Shown here: positions 20,824-32,829 of the stretch, in pieces
Layout: each line of letters opens with the position of its first letter
Numbering within the stretch: the stretch's first letter is position 1
From: Cryptomeria japonica
Lineage: Eukaryota > Streptophyta > Pinopsida > Cupressales > Cupressaceae
NCBI RefSeq assembly: GCF_030272615.1
Contig: NC_081405.1
Coordinates: 573,291,752 to 573,355,751, forward strand
Length of the DNA: 64,000 bases
Reading direction: 5' to 3'
Made by a program: the position numbers and the translations under genes
Notes under the pieces: model-generated
What the model was told of the DNA's origin: nothing
Seen by the model: only the letters and a program-made list of their open reading frames with translations
Databases searched by the model: none

Positions 20824-22039
20824 TATTGCGTCATAAAATTGTGACCTTGCAATTTTCAACCACATTTGGGTCTTCACATTGGTGAATCGAATCCCCAAGC
20901 CTGATTGAAGACCCGAGACTTGCTCAATCCCTAAAAACTGCACTTTCTCACATCCTACACTTCCTAAACCCTACTTTCTATCCTAGATAACGGCAGGACA
21001 GGGGCATGGCATCCTTTTCCTTGCTCTATTTTGGTCCCCCTTAGCATTAATTTTGCATTGGGCTTTGCATTTTAGAAGCAGGAAAAGTTTCCTTATGTCG
21101 GCCTATGATTTGTCAATTAACCCTAATTGATGGGTATATAAGATGCATTCTTCTCTCCTATTTTCATAAGTCAATAAGAGAAAATAAGTTCAATAACTAA
21201 AATTAAGGTGAACAAGAATTATCATCATTCAAGCATTCGAGCGTTCAAGTATTCAATTATTCAAGCATTGATTTCAAGCATTGCCTATTCTCAAGTCTCC
21301 TTTCAAGGCTAGGTGTTGCATTCAAGTCAAGGACTCAACCATTGAAGAGGATATCTCTTTCATAATTCAATTCCACAAAAGAAACTCTATCTACATTTCA
21401 ATTGCATCCTCCCTTGAGGTGAATTATATTTCAGTCTTTCATTTACATTTACTTGCAAGTACTAATTTTCATCATTTGGTTAATTCCAAAACTGGGGTTT
21501 GACCTGAAGGCAAACCCCCAATCCCAACCCCTTTTCCTCTCTTTTCTATGTGTAGGTTGTAGGTGCGCAACTATATTTGCAGATGGACTTCATTCTTAGA
21601 GGTGGAAAACCCCTTTTCGAGGCACGAATTTTTTGAAGGACCGTGTGCACTTTCAACACAATCTCGACAACTTTCGCTAAAATTTGCAGGGGAGTTTTGT
21701 CTCGACATTTAACTGCTAATTCTTGGTGCACAACTTCATTCCATATTCCTATCTCAACTTATAATCATTTCTTTTTCTCTTTTATATTTAGTCTTAAATC
21801 TCATAATTCAACCTTTTACATTCTAAAAGAGAGGTTACTTTTACTTTCCAAATCCATTGTCAATTCACTTAGCATTCAATCTCTTGCTATTGAGATTGGA
21901 TCTAGTGAATTCTCCCCCCTCTTTTAATGTAATGTGGGTGAAAAGGTTAAGGAGAATATTTTATGAAACTTTCACTCCTCTTGAGGAGAGAAAAGATTTC
22001 CTCTTGATTTCTTCATCACCCTCTTTCACCACCATTACA
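20824..22039 (+). repeat. Family W LTR 1, shared by copies A and B
   Basis: About 1216 bases. Left edge TATTGCGTCATAAAATTG (TGTAGCATCATAAA in the other copies), right edge CACCACCATTACA. Left of it is the polypurine tract of copy A; right of it is TTT and the primer binding site of copy B. It therefore acts as 3' LTR of A and 5' LTR of B. A TATATAAG box is at 21135-21142. Confidence 0.88.
21135..21142 (+). promoter_or_regulatory. TATA box in family W LTR 1
   Basis: TATATAAG after TTGATGGG; the same sequence occurs in the other three W LTRs at matching positions. Confidence 0.6.
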
Positions 22040-22042
22040 TTT

Positions 22043-22060
22043 TGGTGAACCTGACGTCTT
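22043..22060 (+). promoter_or_regulatory. Primer binding site of copy B, fits tRNA-Trp
   Basis: TGGTGAACCTGACGTCTT lies three bases after the LTR. Recalled plant tRNA-Trp ends ...ACGTCGGGTTCACCA, whose complement starts TGGTGAACCCGACGT: 14 of 15 positions agree. Confidence 0.65.
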
Positions 22061-23154
22061 ACATTCCTGAAATTACAAATCATTGTATATTTTTAATTTA
22101 CAAGTTTAATTTTCTTGGAAAATTATAAAACTTAGTGGTTAATTTAATCAAAACCCTAGTTTTCAAAAAATTGGAATTGAACTTGTGCCTTATAAAAATT
22201 GCTATCTATTGTATTACACCTAAAAAATTCTTTTCTTGAAAAAATCAATTTCATCATTGTCTTGTGCAATTTACAAATTCAAATTTACAAAATTAAGTGC
22301 TTAGTTGTCAAAACCCTAATTTTCAAAAATCAACTTGAACTTGTGCAAAAATTGAATTCACATTTAATTTTCAGATTTAGGACTGTTTTCAAATTTGTCT
22401 TCTTGTTTAAAATTCAAATTTTTCATTTTCCCTCCCTTTTTAAAATTCAAAATTTTCAAATTCGGTGGTTAGGTCCTCAACCGTAATTTTCAAATTAATT
22501 GGATTTTGTGCAAAATTTCAACCAATTTCAATCAATTTCAATTTTCTAAACATTATTTGAAGTGGCCTTATCCATTATCTTTGACCTTTTTCACATTTTC
22601 AATTCAATTTCTTGACTTTTTCAAAACCCTAATAGGGTCCTATCTTCACATTCAAACCTTAAATTCGTAAAATCAACCATTATTTTGGGGTTAGCTTTAA
22701 AATCATCGTTACTTTCATCCTTGAACATTTTTGAAAAAGTTGGGAGGACCATGTTCACTTTCAAAATAGTCCCTGGCTTTTTTCTCGAAATTTCAGGAGA
22801 CTGTTATGACTATATTTAAATGCTTAAATCTAGAAAATTGGCTGATTTTCTTGAATTTTGCTCTCTCTAAAATTAAAATTTTTTTACCAATTTCAATATC
22901 ACAACTTTTAAGAAAAAAATTGAAATTAAGTGGTTAATTATAATCAGCTCAACCCTGATTTTAAAAATTCAAATTTTGAAATTAAGTGGTATTCCATTGG
23001 CCTTAATTTTAAATCTCAATTTCTTAAATTATTTTGGAAATCATGTCATTTCTCCTTTAAACAAAGTTCAAATTGTGTAATCATAATTTCCTTGAATTTT
23101 GCATTATTCAATGTTGCAAACTTTGTTCCTAAAATTCAAAATTCCCCCTAGTGT
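22061..23154 (+). other. Family W copy B: leader
   Basis: AT-rich untranslated region with repeated AAACCCTAATTTTCAAAA and AAATTAAGTGGTTA phrases. No coding frame is recognised. A matching leader follows LTR 3 in copy C. Confidence 0.6.
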
Positions 23155-23638
23155 ATGAGTTTTACCACTATTAGTCCTACCTACACTATCCCCGTTAGAC
23201 GAAGCATTATAAATAAGGCTTCCCAAGGTTTAATAACCAAGGAGATGGAGCCCAATTTGGGTCACTTCTTCAATGAGGATAATTCTAACTCTTCTCATCC
23301 TAATAATATCCCTATTTATCCAATTGATGATTCCAATGATGAAGAAGAAGCTTTGAATAGAGTTTCCATAGATCAACTTTCAAAATTATATAATCAATTT
23401 GACAACTTTCAACAATAGATGTCCCAAGAATATCCTAGTAGTAAATCTCTTCCTCTAATTGAAGGTCTAAAATGCATGATTGAAAGTGATAAGAATGGAA
23501 TTGATATATTGTGTGGCATTGCCCATATTGTTGATTATAATGTCATTCCTATACAGAGTTGTGCTGAGAAGTTAGGTTATTCACAACCTCCTACACAAAT
23601 GAATAGTTCTATTCCTTTGACCACTCTGATGGCTAGTA
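23155..23638 (+). pseudogene. Family W copy B: gag N-terminus
   Basis: Starts at ATG 23155 (MSFTTISPTYTIPVRRS), the same start as copy C. The sequence continues MEPNLGHFFNEDN, IYPIDDSNDEEEALNRVSI, then a TAG at 23416-23418 and MSQEYPSS, IDILCGIAHIVD, and LTTLMAS, where the Copia element interrupts. The protein resumes at 30836 with matching sequence. This part is poorly conserved and I know no function for it beyond being gag N-terminal sequence. Confidence 0.65.
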
Positions 23639-25047
23639 TGATGGTATGATGAAAGAAAAAGGATCCAGTCAACTACTGAGAGGGGGGGTGAATCAGCAGA
23701 CAAAAAAACTGATAAACTTCACCAATCTCAAAAATCTCTCAAAGTAAACTTAGAACTATCAATGCAATATCATTGTCAAGATAAACCTGTCACGCTAAAC
23801 CGTTTGACTGTTACAAAAGATTAATAGTAAATAACTTGTAACTCACAAACATCCAAATAATTTTATTGACATAAGTAAAACTTCATTTCATATTGTTGTT
23901 AGTTATCATGACTTATCAAAGTGGATTAAGTAGTTAAGCAAATCAACCATAGAAAACATAAACACAAAAACATTCACCACTTGACACAATTTTTTTTACG
24001 TGGAAACACAAATGGGAAAAACCACGGTGAGATGAGACTCATAGGATAAGTACCTAAACTCTTTTGAAGTTCGCCTTGTTAGGAGCCAAGGTTGTTAAAG
24101 CTTTTACAAAAAGTTCTGTTAAGAACAAATCCTATTAGGGACCACTCGGTTAAGGGATTAACTGTAATGCCTTGTTAGAAGCAATACCCTATGAGGAGTA
24201 ACCTTTGTAAATGATTTAGAATCCAAGCTAATGGATCACCTTGTTAGAGGATTTGAATATCACCAAGCTTGTTAGAGCTTACCCGGTTAGGGGATTTCAA
24301 TCTACTGTAATTGTTGGAAAACAAAAGGAGTTTGTTGATATGTTTGAATAGCGCTACACTTGCTCGTTCATATCCTTTCCATGCTTCTATCTGCCTTTAC
24401 TCAAACTACAGATACATTATTTGGTTCGGTAACCACACACTCAACTAAAACTTTGCCAACTCTAAAATGAAACAACTCATCAACCTTATAAAAAAATCAA
24501 CTAGGTCGGTAACACAACAAAAAGCTAATTCACATAGAGATTACAAACAAGTCGGTTCAAGTATGACCATTGGATTCCATAACAATCTCTACACATCATT
24601 CAAGAAATCCTCGACCACTCCTTGATCACCACTTCATTGAGCTTAGTAACTCATCACGTGCTTTGCATTACATGCAGTATACTTGCATATTCCCAAAACA
24701 AAAATTATTACCTCAACACGCCAAATACACTTTGAAACTCTCTTCATACAATATGCATCCATGTCATAATCATTACCTCTGACCATCATACCATAAACCA
24801 ATATAACCAATTCACCAAACTTAATCGGTTAGGGTTTATCAAAATAATAGGTAGGGTTTACTGGTTCAACACTCCAATACTTAGAAATACCGGTTCACTC
24901 CACAAACTTACCTACCGGTTATAGTTTCCTTTCACTAGCTCTTCCTATTGGTTACAAAACAACATTACAATAATATCATTACTAGTTTAATTGACATCAA
25001 TGACAACATAACATTTCATTAATGCAATCTTCATGCAAATGCCAACA
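23639..25047 (-). repeat. 3' LTR of the Copia element at 23639-30835
   Basis: 1409 bases. The left edge has TGATGGTATGATG where the other LTR has TGACAATATGATG; the right edge is TGCCAACA. It contains GAGAGGGGGGGTGAATCA at 23678 and ATGGGAAAAACCACGGTGAG near 24013. A repeated CTTGTTAG phrase runs through 24070-24300. Confidence 0.92.
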
Positions 25048-25065
25048 ATCTCTCCCTTTGGCATT
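25048..25065 (-). promoter_or_regulatory. Polypurine tract of the same Copia element
   Basis: Reads ATGCCAAAGGGAGAGAT on the - strand, directly before the 3' LTR. Confidence 0.85.
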
Positions 25066-25369
25066 GATGTAAATACAAATATCAATACCATTCTTTGATG
25101 TGATTGTGAATAGGAATCCTGGTTTACATTTTACCATGTACTCTCCTTGTCTTTAGCTTGTCACTGGTTCTTCTCCCATAATCACATAGTTCTTCTCCCT
25201 CTTTGACAACAATACAAAATTGAAAGTAAAACATGCAATGTAAAACTTCACTATTCAGCATCAAGAACCTGCAACTTGATGCTCCCCTTCTGGAATAACT
25301 CCACTTCTACACCAATCATGTTGTAAAATTCTGCAAGTAGCTCCGGGAATGATGTAATCTACATCATGC

Positions 25370-26160
25370 TCACTTTACCTCATGAAGGGGTACAATCCCT
25401 AGCGGACTTCTAAGATAATCAAAAGTAGTCTTAGAAAGAGGTTTAGTAAAGATATCTGCAAGCTTCTCCTTAGCAGAAACATGTTCCAAGATCACATCTT
25501 TACTCTGCACTTTTTCCCTCAAGAAATGATACTTCAATTCAATATGGTTGGTTTGTGCATGCAAGACAGGGTTCTTTGAAATATTTATGGCACTAGTATT
25601 GTTAGATAAGATCTTTACAAGTTCTGTAAACTTCACCTTGAAACCTTCTAAAATGTGCCTCATCCAGTAAGCCTAGGTATAATTCATATAAGCTGCAACA
25701 TACCCAACTTCAGCAGTAGACTGTGAAATACAACTCTGCTTCTCGCTACTCCATGAAACAAGTCTTCCTCCTAGAAAGAATTCTCCACCGGTTGTGCTTT
25801 TCCTATGACCAACATTACCTGCCTAGTCTACATCTATGTACACCTTCAAATCAAACTTTCCTTCATATGCATACCATAATCCATAGTCAACAGTATGTTT
25901 CAAATATCTGAAAATCCTCTTGGTTGCTAACAAATGTGTTTCCTTTGGATTCTTCTGAAATCTTGCAACTAGACCGGCTGCATGAGCTGTATCCGGTCTT
26001 CTGTGAACAACATAGTGCAATTTTCCAATCATTGACTTTCACTCCTTCTCATCAACAAATGTGGCTTCATCTTCCTTAGACAACTTACAACCTGTAACCA
26101 TTGGTGTCCCAACTGGTTTGCAGTAACTCATACCAGATGTCTTTAATACATCCTTCACAT
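25370..26160 (-). pseudogene. Copia (23639-30835): RNase H and C-terminus
   Basis: MIGKLHYVVHRRPDTAHAAG, KETHLLATKRIFRYLKHTVD and LKVYIDVD (the DADWAG region, degraded) mark the start; KNPVLHAQTNHIELKYHFLR and DIFTKPLSKTTFDYLRS mark the C-terminal end of Copia pol. Several stops lie between them near 25670-25830. Confidence 0.9.
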
Positions 26161-26960
26161 ACTTAGACTATGTAATGAAAATGACATTCTTCATTTGTTG
26201 TATTTGCAAACCTATGAAATTTTTTATCTCTCCAACTAGAGACATTTCAAACTCACTTTTCATTTCATTTGAAAAGTCATTGCTCATTTCATCATTCCCT
26301 TTGAATATGATATCATCTACAAACACTTCACTAATCAGTATCTTATCTCCTTCATATTTGAGATATATGTTGCTATCTTCACTGGTTCTCTGAAAACCTA
26401 TCTTCATCAGGTGTCAATGAAGCCTTTCATACCATTCTCTTAGTGCTTGATTTAATTCATATAATGCCTTATGCAACTTACATACCATGTCTTTCTCATC
26501 AGTCAGAGAAAAACCATTTAGTTGCTCAATGTATAGTTCTTCTTCTAGTATTCCATTCAAAAATGTTGACTTTATATCCATCTGGTATACATTGAATCCC
26601 TTGCATGCTAAAAATGCAAGTAAAGTTCTAACACCTTCTAGTCTAGTCATTGGTGCAAAAGTCTCACCATAATATTCACCTTCTTCTTGTGCATAACCTT
26701 TGCAAACCAATCTAGCTTTGTTGCTAACTACAACACCATCTTCATTCAACTTGTTCCTAAAAACCCACTTAGTACCTATCACATTTTTATTTACCGGTCG
26801 GGGTACTAGAGTCAAAGTGTTTTGCTTCTCAATTTGTTCAATCTCCTCCTTCATAGCTTTAACCCAATGATCATCTCCAAATGCTTCCTTAGCAGTTCTA
26901 GGCTCAATATTGGAGATCATGCAATAATTCTCTCTGATTCTTCTTTTGGTCAATACTCCA
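26161..26960 (-). pseudogene. Copia (23639-30835): reverse transcriptase
   Basis: The RT signature runs [62 protein letters not shown] and FVDDIIFKGND, with all three catalytic Asp residues present. A stop between 26414 and 26407 and a Y-G-L-K-Q-A segment reading YELNQAL show decay. It lies between integrase and RNase H as in Copia. Confidence 0.94.
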
Positions 26961-27129
26961 ACATCCTTATCTCCAATAATCTACTCAGGATTGTGATTGA
27001 GTCTCACATACCTCAGAATAACATGATCATTATCTTTAGGTTCTTCTTCATTGTTATCATCATCTTCTTTTGAATCTACCTATTCCGGTTGAACTGGTAC
27101 AACAACATTCTCTTTATTGGTTTCAGGTT

Positions 27130-27967
27130 TCATAGGTTCTGGTTCCAAAAACAAGATGCAATGATCTTCATCCTTTTCTCTTGAGACTTCAAGATACTCA
27201 TCCACTTGAACATCAACATTCTCAATGATTCTCTATGTCTGGTTGTTATAACATGTGTAGGCCTTTCTCTTGGTGGAATAACCAAGAAATATACGTTCAT
27301 CACTTTTAGCCTCAAACTTGCTAATATAGTCACCTCTCTTAATAAAACATTTGCTACCAAATATCTTGAAATAACCAGCATTAGGTGATCTACCATACCA
27401 GTATTCATAAGGAGTCTTGTCCTTACCTCTTTTTACCAAAATATTGTTCATTGTGTAGACAATTGTGCTGACAACGTCTCTCCAAAAAGTCTTCATTACA
27501 CCTCCTTGTATCAATATTGTCCTAGCAACTTCAACAACTAACCAATTGTTTCTCCCTAAAATACCATTTTGCTATGGTGTCCTCAGTGCAGAAAGTTATC
27601 ATTTGATACCATTTTCTTCACAATATCTAGTGAATTCCTCAGAAGGGAAATCTTTGCCTTGATCAGTCCTCAAACGCTTTATCTTTTTACCACTCTCCTT
27701 TTTAGCTAAGGCCTTGAATGCTTTGAACTTACTAAATGCCTCTGTTTTATCCATCAAGAATGTGACCCACATCATCCTTGAGAAATCATCAGTGAAGATC
27801 ATGAAATATCTATCACCTTGAACACTTTTAGTCATTATTGGTCCACAAAGGTTTGTATGAACCAAATCTAATAGATGTTCCACTGAAAAAGGTTTTCTCT
27901 TGAAATTTGAGGATGTCATCTTTCCCAACTGACATTCCTTACATAGAGCATTAACCGGTTTTTTCAA
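27130..27967 (-). pseudogene. Copia (23639-30835): integrase
   Basis: CKECQLGKM ends the zinc-binding part. The core shows LVHTNLCGPI, where the first catalytic Asp has become Asn, and LRTDQGKDF with the second Asp; a downstream SCALRTPXQN region is broken. The C-terminal part (KTPYEYWYGRSPNAGYFKIF, DERIFLGYSTKRKAY) is typical Copia. Stops and at least one frame change are present. Confidence 0.92.
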
Positions 27968-28450
27968 CTAAGGAAAACCTCTCATTGTCTTTGGCTTACT
28001 CACTTTAACAATGTTATCAAAATTTATATGACAAAATATCCTATGCCAAATCCAACTATCATCTAATTTAGCAATTAAACAGTTGCTGATTTTAGGTTTA
28101 GGTGAAACAACTTACCTTTAGTCTGCTTGCCAATTGCAATCAGTTCAACTTTTCTCCCATAGATTTTCCACATACCATTTTTAAACTCCAATGGGTATCC
28201 TCTGTCATTGAGTTGGGAAACACTCAATATATTGTGCTTTAAACCTTCAACCCAATAGACATCATATGCACTGCTCTTTTCATTAAGAGAAATAGTCCCC
28301 TTACCTTTAACCATGCAAGGTGAGTCATTACCAAATCTTACAACTCTGCCATCAAATTCCTTCAAAGAAAGAAATTTGCTCCGATCACCGATCATGTGAT
28401 GTGAACAACCACTATCAATGATCCAATCATTAGAATTATCTATTCATGAA
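27968..28450 (-). pseudogene. Copia (23639-30835): protease and pre-integrase region
   Basis: The frame at about 28435-28395 reads DSGCSHHMIGDRSKF, the Copia protease active site. VRFGNDSPCMVKGKGTISL, YWVEGLKHNILSVSQL and GKLFHLNL follow, the usual protease C-terminus and GAG-pre-integrase start. A stop near 28440 separates it from gag. Confidence 0.9.
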
Positions 28451-29420
28451 ACTAAAGCCTTTTGATAAGATGTTTCCTCTTTAATGGCTATAAACACAAT
28501 GTCTTCATTAGTATCACCATCAGATTAGCAACTATGTGTCCAATCTTAAGACAATTAGTAGCTATGTGTCCAATCTTGTTGCATGCAAAACATTTGAAAG
28601 GTAATTTACCTCTATATTTGTCAGTACCTCTGGGCAACTACTTGGCCAACAATGCTTCAAGCTCAACCAAACTGTCTTCATCATCAACTTCTCTGCTAGA
28701 TCTAGATTCATAAGTGTGACTGACATCTCTACTTTTCCTCATAGATGGGTTAGAAACAAAAGCTCTAAATGTTGATTCAGATTTCTTAATACTACCATCA
28801 TAACCATTTAATTCAAAAGTAGTAAGCTTACCAATGATGGAGTCAAGGGTTACCTTGGTTTTGTCAATAGATTTGAACTCCTGAATGGCTGCAACTCAGA
28901 TAGCATAGACTGATAGAAGGGTTCTCAATACCTTACTAACCATTGTGGAATCTTCCACTTTACCACCAGCACTCTTGATCTCACCAACTATCTCTTTTAT
29001 CCTTTGAGCATACTATTGGGTATTCTCACCATCAACCATCTCCATGTCATCAAAATTTCCTCTTAGACTCTCTTCCTTAGAAATCTTTACATGTTCATCA
29101 CTGCTATAAATCTCTTCAAGTTTCTTCCATACCTCATATGCAGTCTTCAGACCATGGACATCTACATACTCTACATGAGACAAAGAACTGATAATAGCCT
29201 CCAGTGTTTGATTGTTTTCTTGTTTCTCTTTTTTCTGATCATCAGTCATAATCCCACTAGGTGCAACATATTGAATATTAACATGTTACTAGTATTGATT
29301 TCCAAGACTCTTGATATAAATTTTCATTCTATCAATCTATATCCTATAGTTATCTCTATTAAATTTTGGACCTTCCTTCTTCATCATATTCTAGTATCTC
29401 AAGTTGTTAGGCTTAGACAT
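28451..29420 (-). pseudogene. Copia (23639-30835): gag with zinc knuckle
   Basis: ATG at 29420 (MSKPNNLRY), shortly after the primer binding site. Then UBN2-type gag sequence (AYEVWKKLEEIYSSDEHVKI, SKVLRTLLSVY, IIGKLTTFELNGYDG) and a CCHC knuckle CFACNKIGHIATNC near 28560-28600. A 30-base in-frame duplication repeats KIGHI just after the knuckle. At least six stops. Confidence 0.88.
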
Positions 29421-29436
29421 TAGAGGACCCGAGACA

Positions 29437-29447
29437 CTCTGATACCA
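29437..29447 (-). promoter_or_regulatory. Primer binding site of the Copia element (initiator tRNA-Met)
   Basis: TGGTATCAGAG on the - strand, two bases from the LTR. It is the standard plant Copia site complementary to initiator tRNA-Met. Confidence 0.9.
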
Positions 29448-29449
29448 AT

Positions 29450-30835
29450 TGACAATATGATGAAATAAAAAGGATCCGCTCAACTATTGAGAGGGGGGGG
29501 GGTGAATCAGAAGATAGAAAAACTGATAAACTTCACCAATCTCAAAATCAATCTTTCAAAGTAAACTTAGAACTATCAATGCAATATCACTGTCAAGATA
29601 AGACTGTCAAGCTAAACTAGTTTACTGTTACAATGGATTAACATTAAACAACTTGTAACTCACAAACATCCAAATACTTTTACTGACATAAATAAAACTT
29701 TATTTCATATTGTTGTCGGTTATCATGACTTATCAAAGTGGATTAAGTAGTTAAGCAAATCAACCATAGAAAACATAACCACAAAAACGTTCACCACTTG
29801 ACACAATATTTTTGACATGGAAACCCAAATGGGAAAAACCACGGTGAGATGAGACTCACAAGATACCTATTTGAACTCTTCTGAAGTTCGCCTTGTTAGG
29901 AGCCAAGCCTATTAAAGCTTTTAGAAAAAGTCTTGTTAAGAACAAATCCTGTTAGGGACCACCCCGTTAAGGGATTGACTATAATTCCTTGCTAGAATTA
30001 ATACCCTATGAGGAGTAACCTTTGTATAGGATTTAGAATTCAAGATAATGGATCACCTTGTTAGAGGATTTGAATAGCCCCAAGCTTGTTAGAGCTTACC
30101 CAATTAGGGGATTTCAATCTGTTGTAATTGTTAGAAAACAATAGGAGTTTGTTGATTTGTTTGAATAGCATTACACTTGCTTGTTCAGATCCTTTCCATG
30201 CTCCTATATGCCTTTACTCAAACTGCAAATACATCATCTAGTTTGGCAACCACACACTCAACTAAAACTTTTCCAACTCTGAAACTAAGCAACTCATCGA
30301 TCTTACAAACAAATCATCTAGGTAGGTAACACAACAAAAACCTAATTAACATAGAGATTACAAACAAGTTGGTTCAAGTATGACCATTGGATTACATAAC
30401 AATCTCTACACATCATTCAAGAAAGCCTCGACCACTCTTTGATGACCGCTTCATCGAGCTTAGTAACTCATCACATGCTTTGTATTACATGCAGTATACT
30501 TTCTCATTCCCAAGACAAAAACCATTACCTCAACGCGCCAAATACACTTTGAAACTCTCTTCATACAATATACATACATGTCATAATCATTACCGCTCAC
30601 CATCTGATCATAAACAAATATAACCAATTCACCAAACTTAATCGGTTAGGGTTTATCAAAACAACATGTAGGGTTTATCGGTTCACTCCACAAACTTACC
30701 TACCAGTTACAATTTTCTTTCACCAGGTCTTCCTACTAGTTAAAAAACAACATTAAAACAATATCATTACCGGTTTAATTGACATCAATGAGAACATAAC
30801 ATTTTATTAATGCAATCTTCATGCAAATGCAAACA
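29450..30835 (-). repeat. 5' LTR of the Copia element at 23639-30835
   Basis: 1386 bases, TGACAATATG to GCAAACA. It is the same LTR as 23639-25047 with many point differences. GAGAGGGGGGGGGTGAATCA starts near 29489. Confidence 0.92.
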
Positions 30836-30840
30836 TAGTA

Positions 30841-32208
30841 TCCCTACTTTCACTTCAAACATCATGGCTACATCCACTCAACATGTTATACATACAACAT
30901 TTAGTCATGGGGGCAATCCTTCTTCTTCAATAAATCCTTCATCCTTACCTATTCCTTTAATAATTATTTCCTTGTCTCTCACCCAATTAATGTGACACAA
31001 GGGGGAAATTCATCCAATCATTCTATTCCTCCTTTTAGTCTCCCATTTCATACTCAATCATATCCTATGCCTACTTACCATAGTGTTCCTCCACCTTATT
31101 CTCAATCAATGCCTTCCTTCAACAACATCACACCACCTTCTCAATCAAACATGTCTAACATGAATTCTTCAACCGAAGCAACCATTAATAATCTTGCTCA
31201 AACTATGTCATCATTGCAACAACAAATTTATTCTATGAGTCAATCCAAGTTTACTATGCCCATGTTCGATGTTGTGAGCCCACTTTCTCTTGATATTGTT
31301 AGATTCCTCCCTCCTTAACATGTTTAAGTCCCTCAATTATAACTCTATAATGGAAAAGGTGATCCTTTAATACATGTCAAGACATTCCAAACTTTGTGTA
31401 CTGACTTTGCTTATGATAAAAGATTGCTTGCAAAATTGTTTACTACAACACTAAGAGATAAGTCTTTGCAATGGTATTTCTCTTTGCCTTCCTATTCTAT
31501 TACTTCTTTTCAACAATTATCAAATGCTTTTATTCAACAATTTCAATACAATATAGGTCCTAAAATCACTTTGACTGATTTAATGCATTATAAACAAGGT
31601 GTTAAAGAAAAAGTGACTGATTTCATTGGTAGATATAAGCATTTGTGTTCTGAAATTTCTTTTCAAGTGCCTGATAATGATATTCAAATAATTTTCATTT
31701 CTAATTTGCGAAAAGATATTAAAGACAAACTTCTCCTTTCTGAGTTTACTTCCTTTCCACAGTTCTGCGTAACACTTCACAATTATCAACTGATTGTGAG
31801 TCAACTGGAGCAATACAGTCCTATGGCTCTGAGTGATAAGGGTGACAATGCTCAACAACCATTTGTGAAGTTCAAACCAAGCAAAGGATTCATCAAATTC
31901 AATGACAAAATCAACAATAACAATGTGAATGCTACAACAAGTGTGCCTCCTATTTCTAAATTTTTCAGAAGAGAAAGACAATTTACTACTTTGAATGAAT
32001 CTTTACATAGCATTATGTCTCATTTGTTATAAAAAAATGTTATGAAACTTCCTCCCATAAAACCATATAACCCTTATAAGGCATCCTCACCCTACTTTGA
32101 AAATAATTCTTTTTGTCAATTTCATCATTAACTAGGTCATGACACTAAGAATTTTTTTGCATTGAAAAGTAGGATTCAAGATTTGATCGATAATAATACT
32201 ATATATCT
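30841..32208 (+). pseudogene. Family W copy B: gag main domain and zinc-like motif
   Basis: Continues gag after the Copia element. A Ser/Pro/Asn-rich stretch leads to a retrotransposon gag domain: TLCTDFAYDKRLLAKLF, DKSLQWYFSLPSYSITSFQQ, NAFIQQFQYNIGPKITLTDL, KQGVKEKVTDFIGRYKHLC. A zinc-type motif near 32115-32160 reads CQFHH-stop-LGHDTKNFF, followed by ALKSRIQDLIDNN, like the C-x2-H-x4-H/C motif of plant gypsy gag. The 212-residue core is open. Stops lie at 31316 and 32030 and near 32130. Confidence 0.88.
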
Positions 32209-32829
32209 GTGGCAGGTGTGAATGATAGGGGAAAAAAATTAGTAGCCCTTCCTAATCAAAATCTTAATATTTTTACTAATCCTTTACCTTCTTATACCTC
32301 TAATGTGATTGAGACTGCACATACCTCTTTCTCTCCTTCTGATGTGACTACTACGGTTCATAATTTGGTGAATATGGTACATAAACAAAGAAAACCTAAG
32401 AACTTATGTATCACTTTTGACCCTAGTGAGACCATTAGAGCACCTGATGGGCCTTTATAGATAGTTTCAAAGATTGAGCAAATTCCTTGTCTTGGTGTGC
32501 TTATAGATCCCTATTGCATGGTTAATGTCATCACTGAGGACTATATTTTTACTTTACCTTTGCATAAACCAATCTATGATGACACTAATGTGGTTGTTAA
32601 GTTATTCAATGGATTCTCTTATCCTACTATTGGTTCTATCATACTTCCTATTGAGGTTCACACTAAAACTATGGATGTCAACTTTGTTATCATTCCTTCC
32701 TCTGAGAAATTTCATCTAAAGTTGGGCTATCCTTGGCTCTTCAATGAAGGCTATTTCTTCCCAATCAATAAGTGTTTGAAATTTTTACACAATGGAGAAA
32801 CCATATCTGTTAACCATAGCTTATTTTGA
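32209..32829 (+). pseudogene. Family W copy B: retropepsin-like protease domain
   Basis: LNIFTNPLPSYTSNVIETAH and QRKPKNLCITFDPSETIRAP lead in; a TAG at 32458-32460 interrupts. The active-site loop reads GVLIDPYCMVNVITED, with D-P-Y in place of D-T/S-G. IYDDTNVVVKLFNGF, LPIEVHTKTMDVNFVIIPSS and LKLGYPWL complete the fold. TGA at 32827-32829 ends this frame segment. Confidence 0.78.

Larger units (their letters stand above)
10953..22039 (+). mobile_element. Family W element, copy A (5' part displaced by the Tat insertion)
   Basis: The right part of a non-autonomous gypsy element: protease-like domain, Pro-rich tail, CT tract, polypurine tract and 3' LTR (20824-22039). It is split by a LINE at 11999-19670 with a 10-bp target duplication. 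Its gag, leader and 5' LTR are not present and should lie left of the window beyond the Tat element. The 3' LTR is also the 5' LTR of copy B. Confidence 0.85.
23639..30835 (-). mobile_element. Copia retrotransposon, 7.2 kb, inserted in family W copy B
   Basis: The target duplication TAGTA lies at 23634-23638 and 30836-30840. LTRs are 23639-25047 (its 3' LTR) and 29450-30835 (its 5' LTR), primer binding site 29437-29447 (- strand), polypurine tract just right of 25047. Coding order on the - strand is gag, protease, integrase, RT, RNase H: the Copia order. Many stops; the two LTRs have clearly diverged, so the insertion is not recent. Confidence 0.95.

Noticed and set aside
31580-31981. 133-residue frame on the - strand
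   Set aside because: Antisense of the conserved W gag domain, which has clear motifs on the + strand.
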